64,000 nt of DNA from Actinomadura sp. NBRC 104425 (lineage in GTDB: Bacteria > Actinomycetota > Actinomycetes > Streptosporangiales > Streptosporangiaceae). The notes under the pieces were generated by a model, which worked only from the letters and a program-made list of their open reading frames with translations, was not told the origin of the DNA and did no database searches. Of this stretch, positions 46,389-56,800 are shown in pieces. The stretch spans positions 186,001 through 250,000 of the forward strand of contig NZ_BSTN01000002.1 in assembly GCF_030269545.1 (NCBI RefSeq), in the 5' to 3' direction. The translations under genes and the position numbers were made by a program. Position 1 is the stretch's first letter. Every line of letters begins with the position of its first letter.

Positions 46389-46564
46389 GAGGGTTTGCTC
46401 GGACGGCACCGCCGCCGTCCGCGGCCCGCGGCGCAGGCCGCACCCGCGGCTTGAGGCGGCAGGCGACAACCGCACAGACATCACAAGGTCCAGAGCACCG
46501 CAGCGACCCGGTTCGCCGAACCGGGTCGTCCGGTCCGATAGAGCGAGCGGAAAGGCCCCTCGTC

Positions 46565-48037
46565 GTGGCAGCACCGCAGAACTACCTCGCGGTCATCAAG
46601 GTCGTCGGCATCGGCGGCGGCGGTGTCAACGCCGTCAACCGGATGATCGAAGAGGGACTCAAGGGCGTCGAGTTCATCGCGATCAACACCGACGCCCAGG
46701 CGCTGCTGATGAGTGACGCCGACGTCAAACTGGACGTGGGCCGCGAGCTCACCCGGGGGCTCGGCGCGGGCGCCAACCCCGACGTGGGCCGCAAGGCCGC
46801 CGAGGACCACCGCGAGGAGATCGAGGAGGTGCTCAAGGGCGCCGACATGGTCTTCGTCACGGCCGGCGAGGGCGGCGGCACCGGCACCGGCGGCGCCCCC
46901 GTGGTGGCCAATATCGCCCGCTCCCTGGGCGCGCTGACCATCGGCGTGGTCACCCGCCCGTTCAGCTTCGAGGGCAAGCGGCGCGCCATGCAGGCCGAGG
47001 CGGGCATCGAGACGCTGCGCGACGAGGTCGACACGCTCATCGTCATCCCCAACGACCGGCTGCTGTCGATCTCCGACCGGCAGGTCAGCGTGCTGGATGC
47101 GTTCAAGGCCGCCGACCAGGTGCTGCTGTCCGGTGTGCAGGGCATCACCGACCTGATCACCACGCCGGGTCTGATCAACCTGGACTTCGCCGACGTCAAG
47201 TCGGTCATGTCCGGCGCCGGGTCGGCGCTGATGGGCATCGGCTCGGCGCGCGGCGACGACCGCTCGGTGGCCGCCGCCGAGATGGCGATCTCCAGCCCGC
47301 TGCTGGAGGCCAGCATCGACGGTGCGCACGGGGTGCTGCTGTCCATCTCCGGGGGCTCCGACCTGGGCCTGTTCGAAATCAACGAGGCGGCCCAGCTGGT
47401 GTCCAACGCCGCCGCGCCGGACGCCAACATCATCTTCGGCGCGGTCATCGACGACGCCCTCGGCGACGAGGTGCGGGTCACAGTGATCGCGGCCGGGTTC
47501 GACGAGGGGCGGCCCAGCAAGCCCGCGCCCGAGCCGGACACCCGTCGGCTGCCTCCGCCGCCGCGTCCGGCCCCGCCGCCGCCCGGCGCCGCGGGCGGCA
47601 ACCCGATCCCCAGCCGGGTCGGCCGGTCCGACCCGCCGCCCACCACCGTGGCGCAGGCCGCCGCGGCGCCGTCCGCGCAGTCCGCCGCGCCGCCCACGGC
47701 GCCACCGCGGTCCGAGCCGGAGCGCCCGCAGGCCGGCGGCCCGTCCTCCGACGAGGGAGAACGGTCCGGCGGCCGTTCCGCGTCCGGCGGCGAACACGGC
47801 GACGACAGCGGCCCGTCGGCGAAGGACGGCGGCGACGCCGGCGGCTCCGCCGACCGCGACGGCGGGCGGGACGAGGAGTCCCCGATCCGCCCGCCCGCGC
47901 CGCGTCCCGCCCCCGACTCGGCCACCGGCCGCGGGCCGGGCGGCGACGGCGAGCCCTCCGGTCCGGCGGGCCAGCGCCGCCGCCCCGTGGTGTTCGACGA
48001 GGACGACGATCTCGACGTGCCCGACTTCCTGAAGTGA
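46565..48037 (+). CDS. ftsZ: Cell division GTPase FtsZ
   Basis: 490-residue tubulin homologue that forms the Z ring. GTP motif G-G-G-T-G-T-G-G at 103-110; the T7 loop N-L-D-F-A-D-V lies at 205-211. The globular core ends near 315, followed by about 155 residues of Pro/Ala/Gly/Asp-rich linker and the conserved tail [11 protein letters not shown] that binds SepF and FtsW. From memory, Streptomyces linkers are about half this length. Start GTG 46565, RBS GGAAAGG. Stop overlaps pgeF by 4 nt. Confidence 0.97.
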   Translation: MAAPQNYLAVIKVVGIGGGGVNAVNRMIEEGLKGVEFIAINTDAQALLMSDADVKLDVGRELTRGLGAGANPDVGRKAAEDHREEIEEVLKGADMVFVTAGEGGGTGTGGAPVVANIARSLGALTIGVVTRPFSFEGKRRAMQAEAGIETLRDEVDTLIVIPNDRLLSISDRQVSVLDAFKAADQVLLSGVQGITDLITTPGLINLDFADVKSVMSGAGSALMGIGSARGDDRSVAAAEMAISSPLLEASIDGAHGVLLSISGGSDLGLFEINEAAQLVSNAAAPDANIIFGAVIDDALGDEVRVTVIAAGFDEGRPSKPAPEPDTRRLPPPPRPAPPPPGAAGGNPIPSRVGRSDPPPTTVAQAAAAPSAQSAAPPTAPPRSEPERPQAGGPSSDEGERSGGRSASGGEHGDDSGPSAKDGGDAGGSADRDGGRDEESPIRPPAPRPAPDSATGRGPGGDGEPSGPAGQRRRPVVFDEDDDLDVPDFLK

Positions 48038-48801
48038 TCGGAGCAGTGGTCACGACCGTCCCCCTGGGCGCGGGCGTGGGCGCCGCGTTCACCGACCGCG
48101 CCGGCGGCCGCAGCGCCGCCCCGTTCGACACCCTCAACCTCGGCGGCGCCGTCGGCGACGACCCCGCCGCCGTCCGCGACAACCGCCGCCGCGCCGCCGC
48201 GGCGCTGGGCGTCGACCCCGAGCGCACCGTGTGGATGCGCCAGGTGCACGGCGCCGACGTGGCGTTCGTCACCCGCCCGTTCACCGGCGACCCGGCGCCC
48301 GGCGTGGACGCCGTCGTGACGACCGAACCCGGGCTCGCGCTGGCGGTGCTGGTCGCCGACTGCGCACCCGTCCTGCTGGCCGACCCGGTCGCCCGCGTGG
48401 TGGGCGCGGCGCACTCCGGCCGCCCCGGAACGGCCCTGGGCGTCGTCCCCGCGCTGGTGGCCCGGATGCGCGAGCACGGCGCCGACCCGGCGCGGATCGC
48501 CGCGGCGATCGGCCCGGCGGCATGCGGCGGCTGCTACGAGGTGCCCGCCGAGATGCGCGACGAGGTCGCCGCGCGCGTCCCCGAGGCGTACGCGACGACG
48601 CGGGCGGGCACGCCGGGCCTGGACATCCGCGCCGGGATCGTCGGGCAGCTCAAGACCGCCGGCGTCGCCGACATCCGCGTCGACCCGCGCTGCACGATCG
48701 AGACGCCCGAGCTGTTCTCCTACCGCCGCGAGGGCCGCACCGGCCGTTTCGCCGGATTTGTCTGGCTCACCGGCGATGCGGCGGAGGCCGCCCATGGGTG
48801 A
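48034..48801 (+). CDS. pgeF: Peptidoglycan editing factor PgeF (YfiH, multicopper-like fold)
   Basis: 255-residue DUF152 protein. In E. coli the homologue hydrolyses mis-added L-Ser from UDP-MurNAc. Zinc ligands are the His of Q-V-H-G-A-D, the Cys of V-A-D-C-A-P and the His of A-A-H-S-G. The last motif is A-H-S-G-R-P-G-T where the family usually has A-H-A-G-W-R-G-T. GTG 48034 overlaps ftsZ; GTG 48046 is an alternative. It sits between ftsZ and the YggS gene, as in most actinomycetes. Confidence 0.92.
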   Translation: MIGAVVTTVPLGAGVGAAFTDRAGGRSAAPFDTLNLGGAVGDDPAAVRDNRRRAAAALGVDPERTVWMRQVHGADVAFVTRPFTGDPAPGVDAVVTTEPGLALAVLVADCAPVLLADPVARVVGAAHSGRPGTALGVVPALVARMREHGADPARIAAAIGPAACGGCYEVPAEMRDEVAARVPEAYATTRAGTPGLDIRAGIVGQLKTAGVADIRVDPRCTIETPELFSYRREGRTGRFAGFVWLTGDAAEAAHG

Positions 48802-49540
48802 CGCGGTGGCCGGGGGCGAGGCGCGCCGCGAGGAGCTGGCCGCCAACCTCGCCGAGGTCCGCAAGCGCATCGCGGCCGCCTGCGCGGCGGCCGGCCGCGA
48901 CCCCGCAGAAGTGACGCTGGTCGCGGTCACCAAGACGTTCCCCGCCTCCGACGTGCGGCTGCTGGCCGAGCTGGGCGTGACCGACGTCGCGGAGAACCGC
49001 GACCAGGAGGCCCGCCCCAAGGCGGAGGAGTGCGCGGGGCTGCCGCTGCGCTGGCACTTCGTCGGGCAGCTGCAGACCAACAAGGCGCGCTCGGTGGCGT
49101 CCTACGCCGACGTGGTGCAGTCGGTCGACCGGCTGCGGCTGGTGCGGGCGCTGTCGGACGCCGCGGTCCGCGCGGGGCGGACGCTGCGCTGCCTGATCCA
49201 GGTGTCGCTGGACGAGCCGGAGCCCGGGCGCGGCCCCGCCGCCACCGGGGCGCGCGGCGGCGCCGACCCCGCCGACGTGCCCGCGCTGGCCGACGCGATC
49301 GACACGGCGGGCGGACTGGAGCTGGACGGCGTCATGGCGGTCGCTCCGCTGGGCGCAGACCCTTCCGCCGCGTTCGCCCGGTTGGCCCGGATCGCCGCCG
49401 ACCTGCGGCGGGAGCGTCCCGGCGCCGCGGTGATCTCGGCCGGGATGAGCGGCGATCTGGAGCAGGCCGTCGCGTGCGGCGCGACACATGTGCGTGTCGG
49501 TACGGCGTTGCTCGGCGGCAGGCGGGCAATCGTCAGGTAA
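48794..49540 (+). CDS. YggS-family PLP-binding protein
   Basis: 248-residue monomeric PLP carrier (PLPHP/COG0325), an alanine-racemase-like barrel without racemase activity, involved in vitamin B6 and amino-acid balance. The PLP lysine is in V-A-V-T-K-T-F near 45; [10 protein letters not shown] and the closing V-R-V-G-T-A-L-L-G are family signatures. V-A-E-N-R-D-Q-E replaces the usual G-E-N-R-V-Q-E. ATG 48794 overlaps the pgeF stop by 8 nt; RBS GCGGAGG. Confidence 0.93.
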   Translation: MGDAVAGGEARREELAANLAEVRKRIAAACAAAGRDPAEVTLVAVTKTFPASDVRLLAELGVTDVAENRDQEARPKAEECAGLPLRWHFVGQLQTNKARSVASYADVVQSVDRLRLVRALSDAAVRAGRTLRCLIQVSLDEPEPGRGPAATGARGGADPADVPALADAIDTAGGLELDGVMAVAPLGADPSAAFARLARIAADLRRERPGAAVISAGMSGDLEQAVACGATHVRVGTALLGGRRAIVR

Positions 49541-49643
49541 TGTCCCCCCAGGGGTGCCTGCCGAAACGGCGGGGCGTACGGACGGGCGGTCCGAGGCGGC
49601 GTCGAGGCGCCGATGCCGCGGCCACAGGACGACGGAGGGGCAT

Positions 49644-50195
49644 ATGGCCAGCGCGATGCGCAAGATGGCGGTCTACCTCGGCCTTGTGGAGGACGACCGC
49701 TACGACGACAAGTACGGCAAGTATGACGAGTACGACGAGTACGAGGTCTACGACGACGACGCCGACACCCTCGCCGGCCGCCGTTCCGGACGCGACGAGG
49801 AGCCCGGCGGCCAGCTTACACGGGCCGATGACGCCGCGGAGCGGGAACGCGATCATCACGCTGCGTCACCCGGCGACCGACGCTCCGTGGCAGTCTACGA
49901 GAGCGGTTCCACCGACCTTGCGCGCATCACTACGCTGCATCCCAGGACCTACAACGAGGCGAGGACCATCGGAGAGCACTTCCGTGAGGGCACACCAGTG
50001 ATCATGAATCTGACCGAGATGGTCGACAGCGACGCAAAGCGCCTCGTCGACTTCGCGGCGGGTCTGGTATTCGGCCTGCACGGGAGCATCGAGCGTGTTA
50101 CGAACAAGGTGTTCCTGCTGTCGCCCGCCAACGTCGAGGTGACGGCCGAGGACAAGGCCCGGATGGCAGAACGAGGGTTCTTCAACCAGAGCTGA
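49644..50195 (+). CDS. sepF: Z-ring anchor SepF
   Basis: 183 residues: an amphipathic N-terminus [17 protein letters not shown] that binds membrane, an acidic Tyr/Asp linker, and a C-terminal SepF domain ([26 protein letters not shown]). It bends at the membrane and binds the FtsZ tail; actinobacteria lack FtsA and ZipA, so SepF is the main anchor. ATG 49644 has GGAGGGG before it. TAATGT at the YggS stop (49538-49543) could be part of its promoter. Confidence 0.96.
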   Translation: MASAMRKMAVYLGLVEDDRYDDKYGKYDEYDEYEVYDDDADTLAGRRSGRDEEPGGQLTRADDAAERERDHHAASPGDRRSVAVYESGSTDLARITTLHPRTYNEARTIGEHFREGTPVIMNLTEMVDSDAKRLVDFAAGLVFGLHGSIERVTNKVFLLSPANVEVTAEDKARMAERGFFNQS

Positions 50196-50224
50196 ACGGC
50201 GACCATGCGAGAGACTGATACTTC

Positions 50225-50509
50225 GTGACCATCGTAGGATCCGTGCTCAGCGCGGTGCTGTACATCTTCCTGCTGTTCCTCATCGGGAGACTCATCCTGG
50301 AGGTACTGCAGTCGTTCGCCCGGTCATGGCGTCCCACGGGACTGGTGCTGGTGATCGCCGAGACCACCTACACCGTCACCGATCCGCCACTGAAACTGCT
50401 GAGGCGGTTCATTCCGCCGATACGGCTGGGTAACGTGGCCCTGGACCTCAGCTTCACGGTCCTCATCCTTGTGGTCTGGGTCATGATCATCTTCGTGCAG
50501 AGGCTCTGA
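50225..50509 (+). CDS. YggT-family membrane protein
   Basis: 94 residues with two helices (about 5-27 and 73-92) flanking the P-L-K-L-L-R-R-F-I-P-P-I-R-L-G-N signature of YGGT proteins. Linked to osmotic tolerance and FtsZ-region operons; exact role unsettled. GTG 50225 lies 29 nt after sepF. Confidence 0.92.
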   Translation: MTIVGSVLSAVLYIFLLFLIGRLILEVLQSFARSWRPTGLVLVIAETTYTVTDPPLKLLRRFIPPIRLGNVALDLSFTVLILVVWVMIIFVQRL

Positions 50510-50557
50510 TCGGATACCGTCCTAGCGGACAGACTCCAAGCGCGCCAAGGAGACGAC

Positions 50558-51478
50558 ATGCCACTGACACCCGCCGACGTGCGGAACAAGCAGTTCAGTA
50601 CCACCAGGCTGAGGCCGGGATACGACGAGGAGGAGGTGGACGCCTTCCTCGACGAGGTCGAGGCCGAGCTGGACCGCCTCATCCAGGAGAACGAGGAGCT
50701 GCGGGCGAAGCTGGCCGAGTGCCTGCGCGGCAAGGTCCCGGCCATGGCGGCGCCGATCGTCGAGCCCAAGCCGGACGTGCCGCAGATCCCCGAGCCGCCC
50801 CGGCCCGAGCCGCAGCCCCAGCCCGAACCGGAGCCGGCCCAGCTCGGCGGCGGTCTCGGCGGCATGGCGCCCCCCGCCCCCTCCGGCGAGGACAACATGG
50901 ACACCGCGGCGCGCGTGCTGGCGCTGGCGCAGCAGACCGCCGACCAGGCGATCGCCGACGCCCGCCGGGAGGCCGACGAGACGCTCGGCCGGGCCCGCCG
51001 CGAGGCCGAGGAGATCCTCGGCAAGGCCCGCCGCCAGGCCGACCAGATCGTCAGCGAGGCCCGCTCCCGCGCCGAGGCCCTCGACCGGGACGCCCAGGAG
51101 CGGCACCGCCAGGTCATGGGCTCGCTGGTGCAGCAGCGCGAGGAGCTCGAACGCGAGGTCGACAACCTGCGCGCCTTCGAACGCGAGTACCGCAGCCGCC
51201 TGAAGGTCTATCTGGAGGGGCAGCTGCGCGACCTGGAGGCCGGCAGCACCGAGACCGGCGCGTTCCAGCCCGGTGCCCCCGTGCAGAGCACCCCGACCGC
51301 CACCGGCCCGCAGAGCACCCTCGCCCACGACGGCCGCGGCGGCGCCCCCGGCGGCTCCCCCACCGGACCCACCCCCTTCCCTCCGCCCGCCGAGCCGGCC
51401 CAGCACGCCCAGCAGGTTCAGCACTCGGCGACCGGCGCCTTCCACGCGGCTGACAACCCGCCGCACGAGAGGCGCTGA
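50558..51478 (+). CDS. wag31: Polar growth organiser Wag31/DivIVA
   Basis: 306 residues. The N-terminal lipid-binding segment L-T-P-A-D-V-R-N-K-Q-F and R-P-G-Y-D-E-E-E-V-D-A-F-L-D form the DivIVA domain (1-45). A Pro/Glu linker (65-105), a long coiled coil (about 115-235) with E-A-E-E-I-L-G-K-A-R heptads, and a disordered Pro/Gln tail follow. It directs tip extension and polar peptidoglycan synthesis. RBS AAGGAG before ATG 50558. TACCGT at 50515-50520 may be a -10 for its own transcript. Confidence 0.95.
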   Translation: MPLTPADVRNKQFSTTRLRPGYDEEEVDAFLDEVEAELDRLIQENEELRAKLAECLRGKVPAMAAPIVEPKPDVPQIPEPPRPEPQPQPEPEPAQLGGGLGGMAPPAPSGEDNMDTAARVLALAQQTADQAIADARREADETLGRARREAEEILGKARRQADQIVSEARSRAEALDRDAQERHRQVMGSLVQQREELEREVDNLRAFEREYRSRLKVYLEGQLRDLEAGSTETGAFQPGAPVQSTPTATGPQSTLAHDGRGGAPGGSPTGPTPFPPPAEPAQHAQQVQHSATGAFHAADNPPHERR

Positions 51479-51645
51479 CCCCCGGCCCTTTGGCGATAGT
51501 GTCTTCCCGACCGCCGCGTCGCGCGGCCGGTCCGCAGCGGGCACCGCGCGGGCCAAGCCGCTTCGGCGGTGTTCCGGTACGTCGGTGAAGGCCGTCCGGA
51601 GCGATGTGCTCCGGAGAGCGCCCGGCCCTGGAAGGGGAGAGACCC

Positions 51646-52956
51646 TTGATCATCCTCAGTGGCGTCCTCGTGGTGGTGGCGATCGCCCTGCTGGTCGCGG
51701 GCATCGTCGCGGGCAGCGGAGACAGCGCACAGGTGCTCGGCGTGGACGCGCTGGTGGTGATCTACACCTCGATCGCCGTCAGCCTGGTGTCGTTCCTGTG
51801 CCTGGCCATCGGGGTCTTCCTGCGGCGCAAGGAGCTGTTCGGCGCGGTCCCCGCCCCCGCCGCGGCCCCGTCGCGCAAGGCACGGTCCGCCAGGTCCGGC
51901 CGCAAGGACGACAAGAGCAAGAACAAGAAGGAGAAGAAGAAGGGCGCCACGTCCGGCCGGTCCTCGACCGCCCCGGCGCCCGCCGCCGCCTCCGCCGGCA
52001 CGGCGACCCCCGGCAAGGACGCCGGTGCTCCGCCCTCCGGCGAGTTTCTGGACATTCCCGCCCAGCCGGTGAAGGTCCCCGACGACGCCCTGGTGTACGT
52101 GGTGCGCGGCCGTCGCCGCTACCACCTGGACACGTGCCGCCAGCTTGCGGGGCGCGACAAGGACGAGCTGACCTACATCGAGGCCAAGGAGGAGGGGTTC
52201 AGCCCCTGCACGGCCTGCATGCCCGACACCGCCCTGGCGGCGCGCGCCGCGGTGTCGGTGCCCGCACGGTCCGGTGCGCAGGGCCGCTCCTCGTCATCGG
52301 CCTCGCCGGCCTCGCCGACCGGGGGCGTGGCCGGATCCGGCCGCTCCACGTCGGCGTCCCCGTCGTCCCCGTCGTCCCCGTCGTCCCCGTCGTCCCCGTC
52401 GTCCCCGTCGTCCCCGTCGTCTGCGTCGGCGTCCGCGTCCGCCGAGACCGCCCCACCCGTCAAGCCGACCCTGGACAAGCCCGCGTCCGGCGGGCCCGCG
52501 GCCGGGGCGGGTGCGCCGCCGTCGGCGTGGCCCGTTCCGGGGGCGGCCTCCACGCCCGCGCGTCCGTCCGGCGGCGCCCCCGCGCAGGACGCCGCCCAGA
52601 GCGCGCCGGCGAAGGGCGGGGCCGCCGCGGACGTCCCGGCGCGCGCCGCCGAAGGCGGCCCGGCCGACGCTCCCACGGCTCCCCGTGGGGAGCGGCCCGC
52701 GCGCGACGAGGCGCACGCCGGCGCCCCGTCCGCCGGGGAGCGGGGTGCGGGTGCGCACGCGGCGGGCGACGGCGACGACCCGCAGGTGCGCATCCTCAGC
52801 GGCACCAAGCGCTACCACCGCGTCGACTGCGCGCTGATCGAGGACGTCGGCGACGAGGCCGAGGACCTGGAGACCCTGCCCCGAACGGAGGCCGCGGCGC
52901 GGGGCTGCACGCCCTGCCTGGTCTGCCAGCCCGACCGCGACCACGCCTCCTCGTAA
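51646..52956 (+). CDS. Membrane protein with two Cys/His metal-binding-like motifs
   Basis: About 436 residues from TTG 51646, chosen because GGAAGGGGAGAG precedes it; ATG 51604 adds 14 residues. Two helices (about 2-20 and 33-60) are followed by a Lys-rich stretch and two copies of one motif: R-x-Y-H-x-x-x-C, then 20-25 residues later E-A-x-x-x-G-x-x-P-C-x-x-C (about 160-195 and 385-430). Similar Y-H-x-x-x-C ... P-C-x-x-C segments occur at the ends of thermonuclease-type and other envelope proteins, as I recall, and look metal-binding. Between the copies is a disordered Pro/Ala/Ser region with a 9-bp repeat. Follows wag31; role unknown. Confidence 0.75.
   Translation: MIILSGVLVVVAIALLVAGIVAGSGDSAQVLGVDALVVIYTSIAVSLVSFLCLAIGVFLRRKELFGAVPAPAAAPSRKARSARSGRKDDKSKNKKEKKKGATSGRSSTAPAPAAASAGTATPGKDAGAPPSGEFLDIPAQPVKVPDDALVYVVRGRRRYHLDTCRQLAGRDKDELTYIEAKEEGFSPCTACMPDTALAARAAVSVPARSGAQGRSSSSASPASPTGGVAGSGRSTSASPSSPSSPSSPSSPSSPSSPSSASASASAETAPPVKPTLDKPASGGPAAGAGAPPSAWPVPGAASTPARPSGGAPAQDAAQSAPAKGGAAADVPARAAEGGPADAPTAPRGERPARDEAHAGAPSAGERGAGAHAAGDGDDPQVRILSGTKRYHRVDCALIEDVGDEAEDLETLPRTEAAARGCTPCLVCQPDRDHASS
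52357..52419 (+). repeat. Seven 9-bp tandem repeats coding Ser-Pro-Ser
   Basis: Seven perfect copies of TCCCCGTCG, in frame, giving a Ser-Pro-Ser run inside the linker of the twin-motif membrane protein. Copy number probably varies between strains by slippage. Confidence 0.95.
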
Positions 52957-53036
52957 CCGCTCGGCAACCGCCCGCCACCGGGCCGCCGGGCCGCCCGCCT
53001 CGCGGCGCCCGGGTTCCGGACGCGCGGCGCCAGCGG

Positions 53037-53813
53037 TCAGTGCTCCAGGCGGCGCGGCTCGTCCGGGTCGGCGGCCCGCCGCCCGCCGCCGATCCTGCGT
53101 CGCTGTTCGCGCAGCTCCCGGCGCTTGACGCTGACGCCGCCGAACAGCGCGAACCCGGTGAGGCGGATGACCGGCGCGTCCGGCTCCAGCGGTCCGTCGT
53201 CCGGCAGTTCCACCCCGCCGAAGATCGCCGCGGTGGAGTTGACCACCCGCACGCCCGGCGGCACCGTGATCTCCACACCGCCGAAGATGCAGCTCACGTT
53301 GACGGTCACCTCGGGCTGCGCCAGCACGGCCTGCCGGAAGTCCAGCTGAGCCCCGCCGAACACGCAGTGGACGTGGGTGGCGGGCTCGACCAGCCAGCGG
53401 CCCCGCCGCTCCGCCCCGGCGAAGACCGCCACGATCGCCGAGGCGAGCCGCTCGGGCGGCGGCAGGTCCGGGGCGGCGTGGGCGGCGGTCTGTTTGCGCA
53501 GGTTGACGCGGGGCTGCGCCGCGTCCGGCGGGGCGGGGGCCTTTCCGGCGGCCCCGGGGATGTCCGACACCAGGGGCGTCAGCTCGGCGTAGGTCTTGGC
53601 CCGGTACGCCGCGTCGATCCGCTCGGCGTGCTCCTCGGGGGTGATGCGGCCCTCGGCGAGGGCCTCGCGCAGGAGGTCGGCGATCCGGTCCCGGTCGGCG
53701 TCCGAGGCCCGCATCAGCGCCGGTTCCGCCGCGGCGCCGGTGTCCCCGGACGCGGTCCCCGCGGGGCCGGACGGGCTCGGATCGGAGGAAGAGGGAGGTT
53801 CGGGCAACTTCAC
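53037..53813 (-). CDS. DUF1707 and LiaF-like cell-wall-sensing protein
   Basis: 258 residues. A DUF1707 domain (about 33-85: M-R-A-S-D-A-D-R-D-R-I-A-D-L-L-R-E-A-L-A-E-G-R-I) precedes a beta-repeat region with F-G-G-x repeats at about 150, 177, 201 and 227 (C-V-F-G-G-A, C-I-F-G-G-V, A-I-F-G-G-V, A-L-F-G-G-V), as in LiaF/DUF2154 proteins. No membrane helix is visible. DUF1707 proteins are common in actinobacteria, often with envelope-stress systems. GTG 53813. Convergent with the preceding gene. Confidence 0.85.
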   Translation of the reverse strand: MKLPEPPSSSDPSPSGPAGTASGDTGAAAEPALMRASDADRDRIADLLREALAEGRITPEEHAERIDAAYRAKTYAELTPLVSDIPGAAGKAPAPPDAAQPRVNLRKQTAAHAAPDLPPPERLASAIVAVFAGAERRGRWLVEPATHVHCVFGGAQLDFRQAVLAQPEVTVNVSCIFGGVEITVPPGVRVVNSTAAIFGGVELPDDGPLEPDAPVIRLTGFALFGGVSVKRRELREQRRRIGGGRRAADPDEPRRLEH

Positions 53814-53871
53814 CCCGCCATCATCGCAAACGCGATGTGTCGCGAAGAACCCTTTCCGCGGGACCGGCCCG

Positions 53872-56800
53872 TCATCCGGCGGCGCGGCGCAGCCAGAACG
53901 TCAGGCCCAGCTCGTCGTCGCGGCGGGCGGGCAGGTCCCCGTCCGGGCGGCCCTCGTGGAACTCGACGGCCAGCACCTCGGCGGCGATCTGCGCGCCGTG
54001 CTCGCGCAGGGCCTCGGCGAGGTCGTCGCCGGCCGCCCGCCACCACAGCGCGACCCGGTCGGTGACCTCCAGGCCCGCGGCCTTGCGGGCGTCCTGCAGC
54101 AGCCGGACGACCTCGCGGACCTGCCCGGCGCGCCGCAGCTCGGGCGTGACGGTCAGGTCGAGCGCGACGGTCTCGCCGGCGGCGCTCTCCACGGCCCAGC
54201 CGGTCCGCGGCCGCTCGGTGACGATCACCTCGGCGGGGGACAGGGCCACGGCGCCGATGCCGGGCACCTCGACGGTGGCGGCGCCGTCGGCGCGCAGCGC
54301 GGCGACCAGCGCGGCGGGGTCGGCGGCGGCGACCGCCCCGGCGACCCCGGGGGTGTCCTTGGCGAACCGGCGGCCCAGCTCGCGGAAGTTGGGCTTGACC
54401 TGGTAGTGGACGAGGTCGCCGCCGATGGACGACAGGTCCTGCAGCGCCGCGACGTTCAGCTCCTCGGCGATCTGGGCGCGCAGCTCCTCGGGCAGCTCGG
54501 GCCAGCCGGGCGCGCCGACCAGGGCGCGGCCGAGGGGCTGGCGGGTGCGCACGCCGCTGGCGGCCCGCGCGGACCGGCCGAGCTCCACCAGCCGCCGGAC
54601 CAGGCCCATCCGCGCGGTCAGCTCCGGGTCGAGCAGGTCCTCGCGGACGGCGGGCCAGTCGGCCAGGTGCACCGACTCGGGGGCGTCGGCGGGGCGGATC
54701 ACGTCCCACACGTAGTCGGTGACGAACGGCACCATCGGCGCCATGAGCCGGGTGAGGGTCTCCACGCACTCGTACAGCGTGGCGAACGCGGCGGCCCCGG
54801 CGGGGGTGTCGGGGCCCTCCCAGAAGCGCCGCCGGGAGCGCCGCACGTACCAGTTGGACAGGTCGTCGATGAACTCGGCGAGGCGGCGCCCCGCCGCGGC
54901 CGAGTCGAACCGCTCCAGGGCGGCGTCCACCTCGCCGACGGTGCGGTGCAGCTCGGCCAGGGCCCAGCGGTCCAGCAGGGGCCGGTCGGCGGGGGCGGGG
55001 GCCTCGCCCATCCGCTCCGGCGTCCACGGGCGGCCGCCCTGGGAGGCGGCGGCGCCCGCGTACAGCACCAGGAACGACGCGGTGTTCCAGTAGGTGAGGA
55101 GCACCTTGCGGACGATCTCCTCCAGCGCGTTGTGGCCGACCCGGCGGGAGGCCCACGGCATGCCGCTGGCGAGCATGAACCAGCGCAGCGCGTCGGCGCC
55201 GTGCCGTTCCATCAGCGGGATGGGCTCCAGCATGTTGCCCAGGTGCTTGCTCATCTTGCGGCCGTCCTCGGCCAGGATGAGCCCCAGGCACAGCACGTTC
55301 TCGTAGGACGAGCGGTCGAACACCAGCGTGCCGACGGCCATCAGGGAGTAGAACCAGCCGCGCGTCTGGTCCTGCGCCTCGCAGATGTACTGGGCGGGGT
55401 AGGAGGACTCGAAGGCCTCCTTGTTGCGGTGGGGGGCGCCCCACTGCGCGAACGGCATGGAGCCGGAGTCGTACCAGGCGTCGATGACGTCGGGCACGCG
55501 GCGCGCCCGCGCACCGCACCGCGGACAGGGGAAGGTGACCTCGTCCACGTAGGGGCGGTGCGGGTCCAGGCCGGACAGGTCGCGCCCGGCCAGGTCGCCC
55601 AGTTCGGCCAGGGAGCCCACGCAGGTGACGTGGTCGTCGTCGGCTTCGCACACCCACAGCGGGAGGGGCGTGCCCCAGTAGCGGCTGCGGGACAGCGCCC
55701 AGTCGACGTTGTTGCGCAGCCATTCGCCGTAGCGGCCGTGCTTGACGGTCTCGGGGAACCAGTTGGTCCGCTCGTTCTCCTCCAGCAGCCGCTGCTTGAT
55801 GCTGGTGGTGCGGATGTACCAGGCGGGCAGCGCGTAGTAGAGCAGCGGGGTGTGGCAGCGCCAGCAGTGCGGGTAGCTGTGCTCCAGCCGACCGCTCCGG
55901 TAGAGCAGGCCGCGCTCGTCCAGGTCGGCGGTGAGGAACTCGTCGGCTCTCTTGAAGAACCTGCCGCCCACCAGGGGGACCTCCCGATGGAAGCGCCCGT
56001 CCGGGCCGATCGGGTTGACGACGGGCATGCCGTAGGCGCGGCAGACGGCCATGTCGTCCGCACCGAACGCGGGGGCCTGGTGGACCAGGCCGGTGCCGTC
56101 CTCCACGGTGACGTAGTCGCCCAGCACCACGTAGTGGGCGTCGGGGATGTCGACCAGGTCGAACGGGCGCCGGTAGGAGGTGCGCTCCAGATCGGTGCCC
56201 CGGAACGTGGCGACCCGGTCCGGCCCCTCGCCCAGCACCTGCTCCAGGAGCGGCTCGGCGACGACGAGCACCTCGTTGGAGCCGGCGGGGCGGGCGGCGA
56301 CGTAGACGACGTCCGGGTGCACGGCGACCGCGGTGTTGGACACCAGCGTCCACGGGGTGGTGGTCCAGATGAGCAGGGACGCGCCCATGTCGGCCAGGGG
56401 GCCGGACGTGACGGGCATGCGCACGTACACCGACGGGCTGGTGACGGTCTCGTACCCGCCGGGCTGGCCGAGCTCGTGGTCGGACAGGCCGGTGCCGCAG
56501 CGGGGGCAGTAGGGGGTGATGCGGAAGTCGCGGAACAGCAGCCCCTTGTCGAACACCGCCTTCAGGGACCACCACACCGACTCCACGTACTCGGGGTCCA
56601 TGGTGCGGTAGGCCTGGGCGTTGTCCGCCCAGAAGCCCAGCCGGTCGGACATCTCCTCGAAGGCGTCCACATGGCGCAGCACGGACTCGCGGCACCGCCG
56701 GTTGAACTCGGCGACGCCGTAGGCCTCGATGTCCTTCTTGCCGGACAGGCCGAGCTCCCGCTCCACCGCCACCTCGACGGGCAGGCCGTGGCAGTCCCAC

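Noticed and set aside
52357..52419. Regular short repeats as a CRISPR-like array
   Set aside because: The 9-bp units are contiguous without spacers and in frame inside a coding gene.
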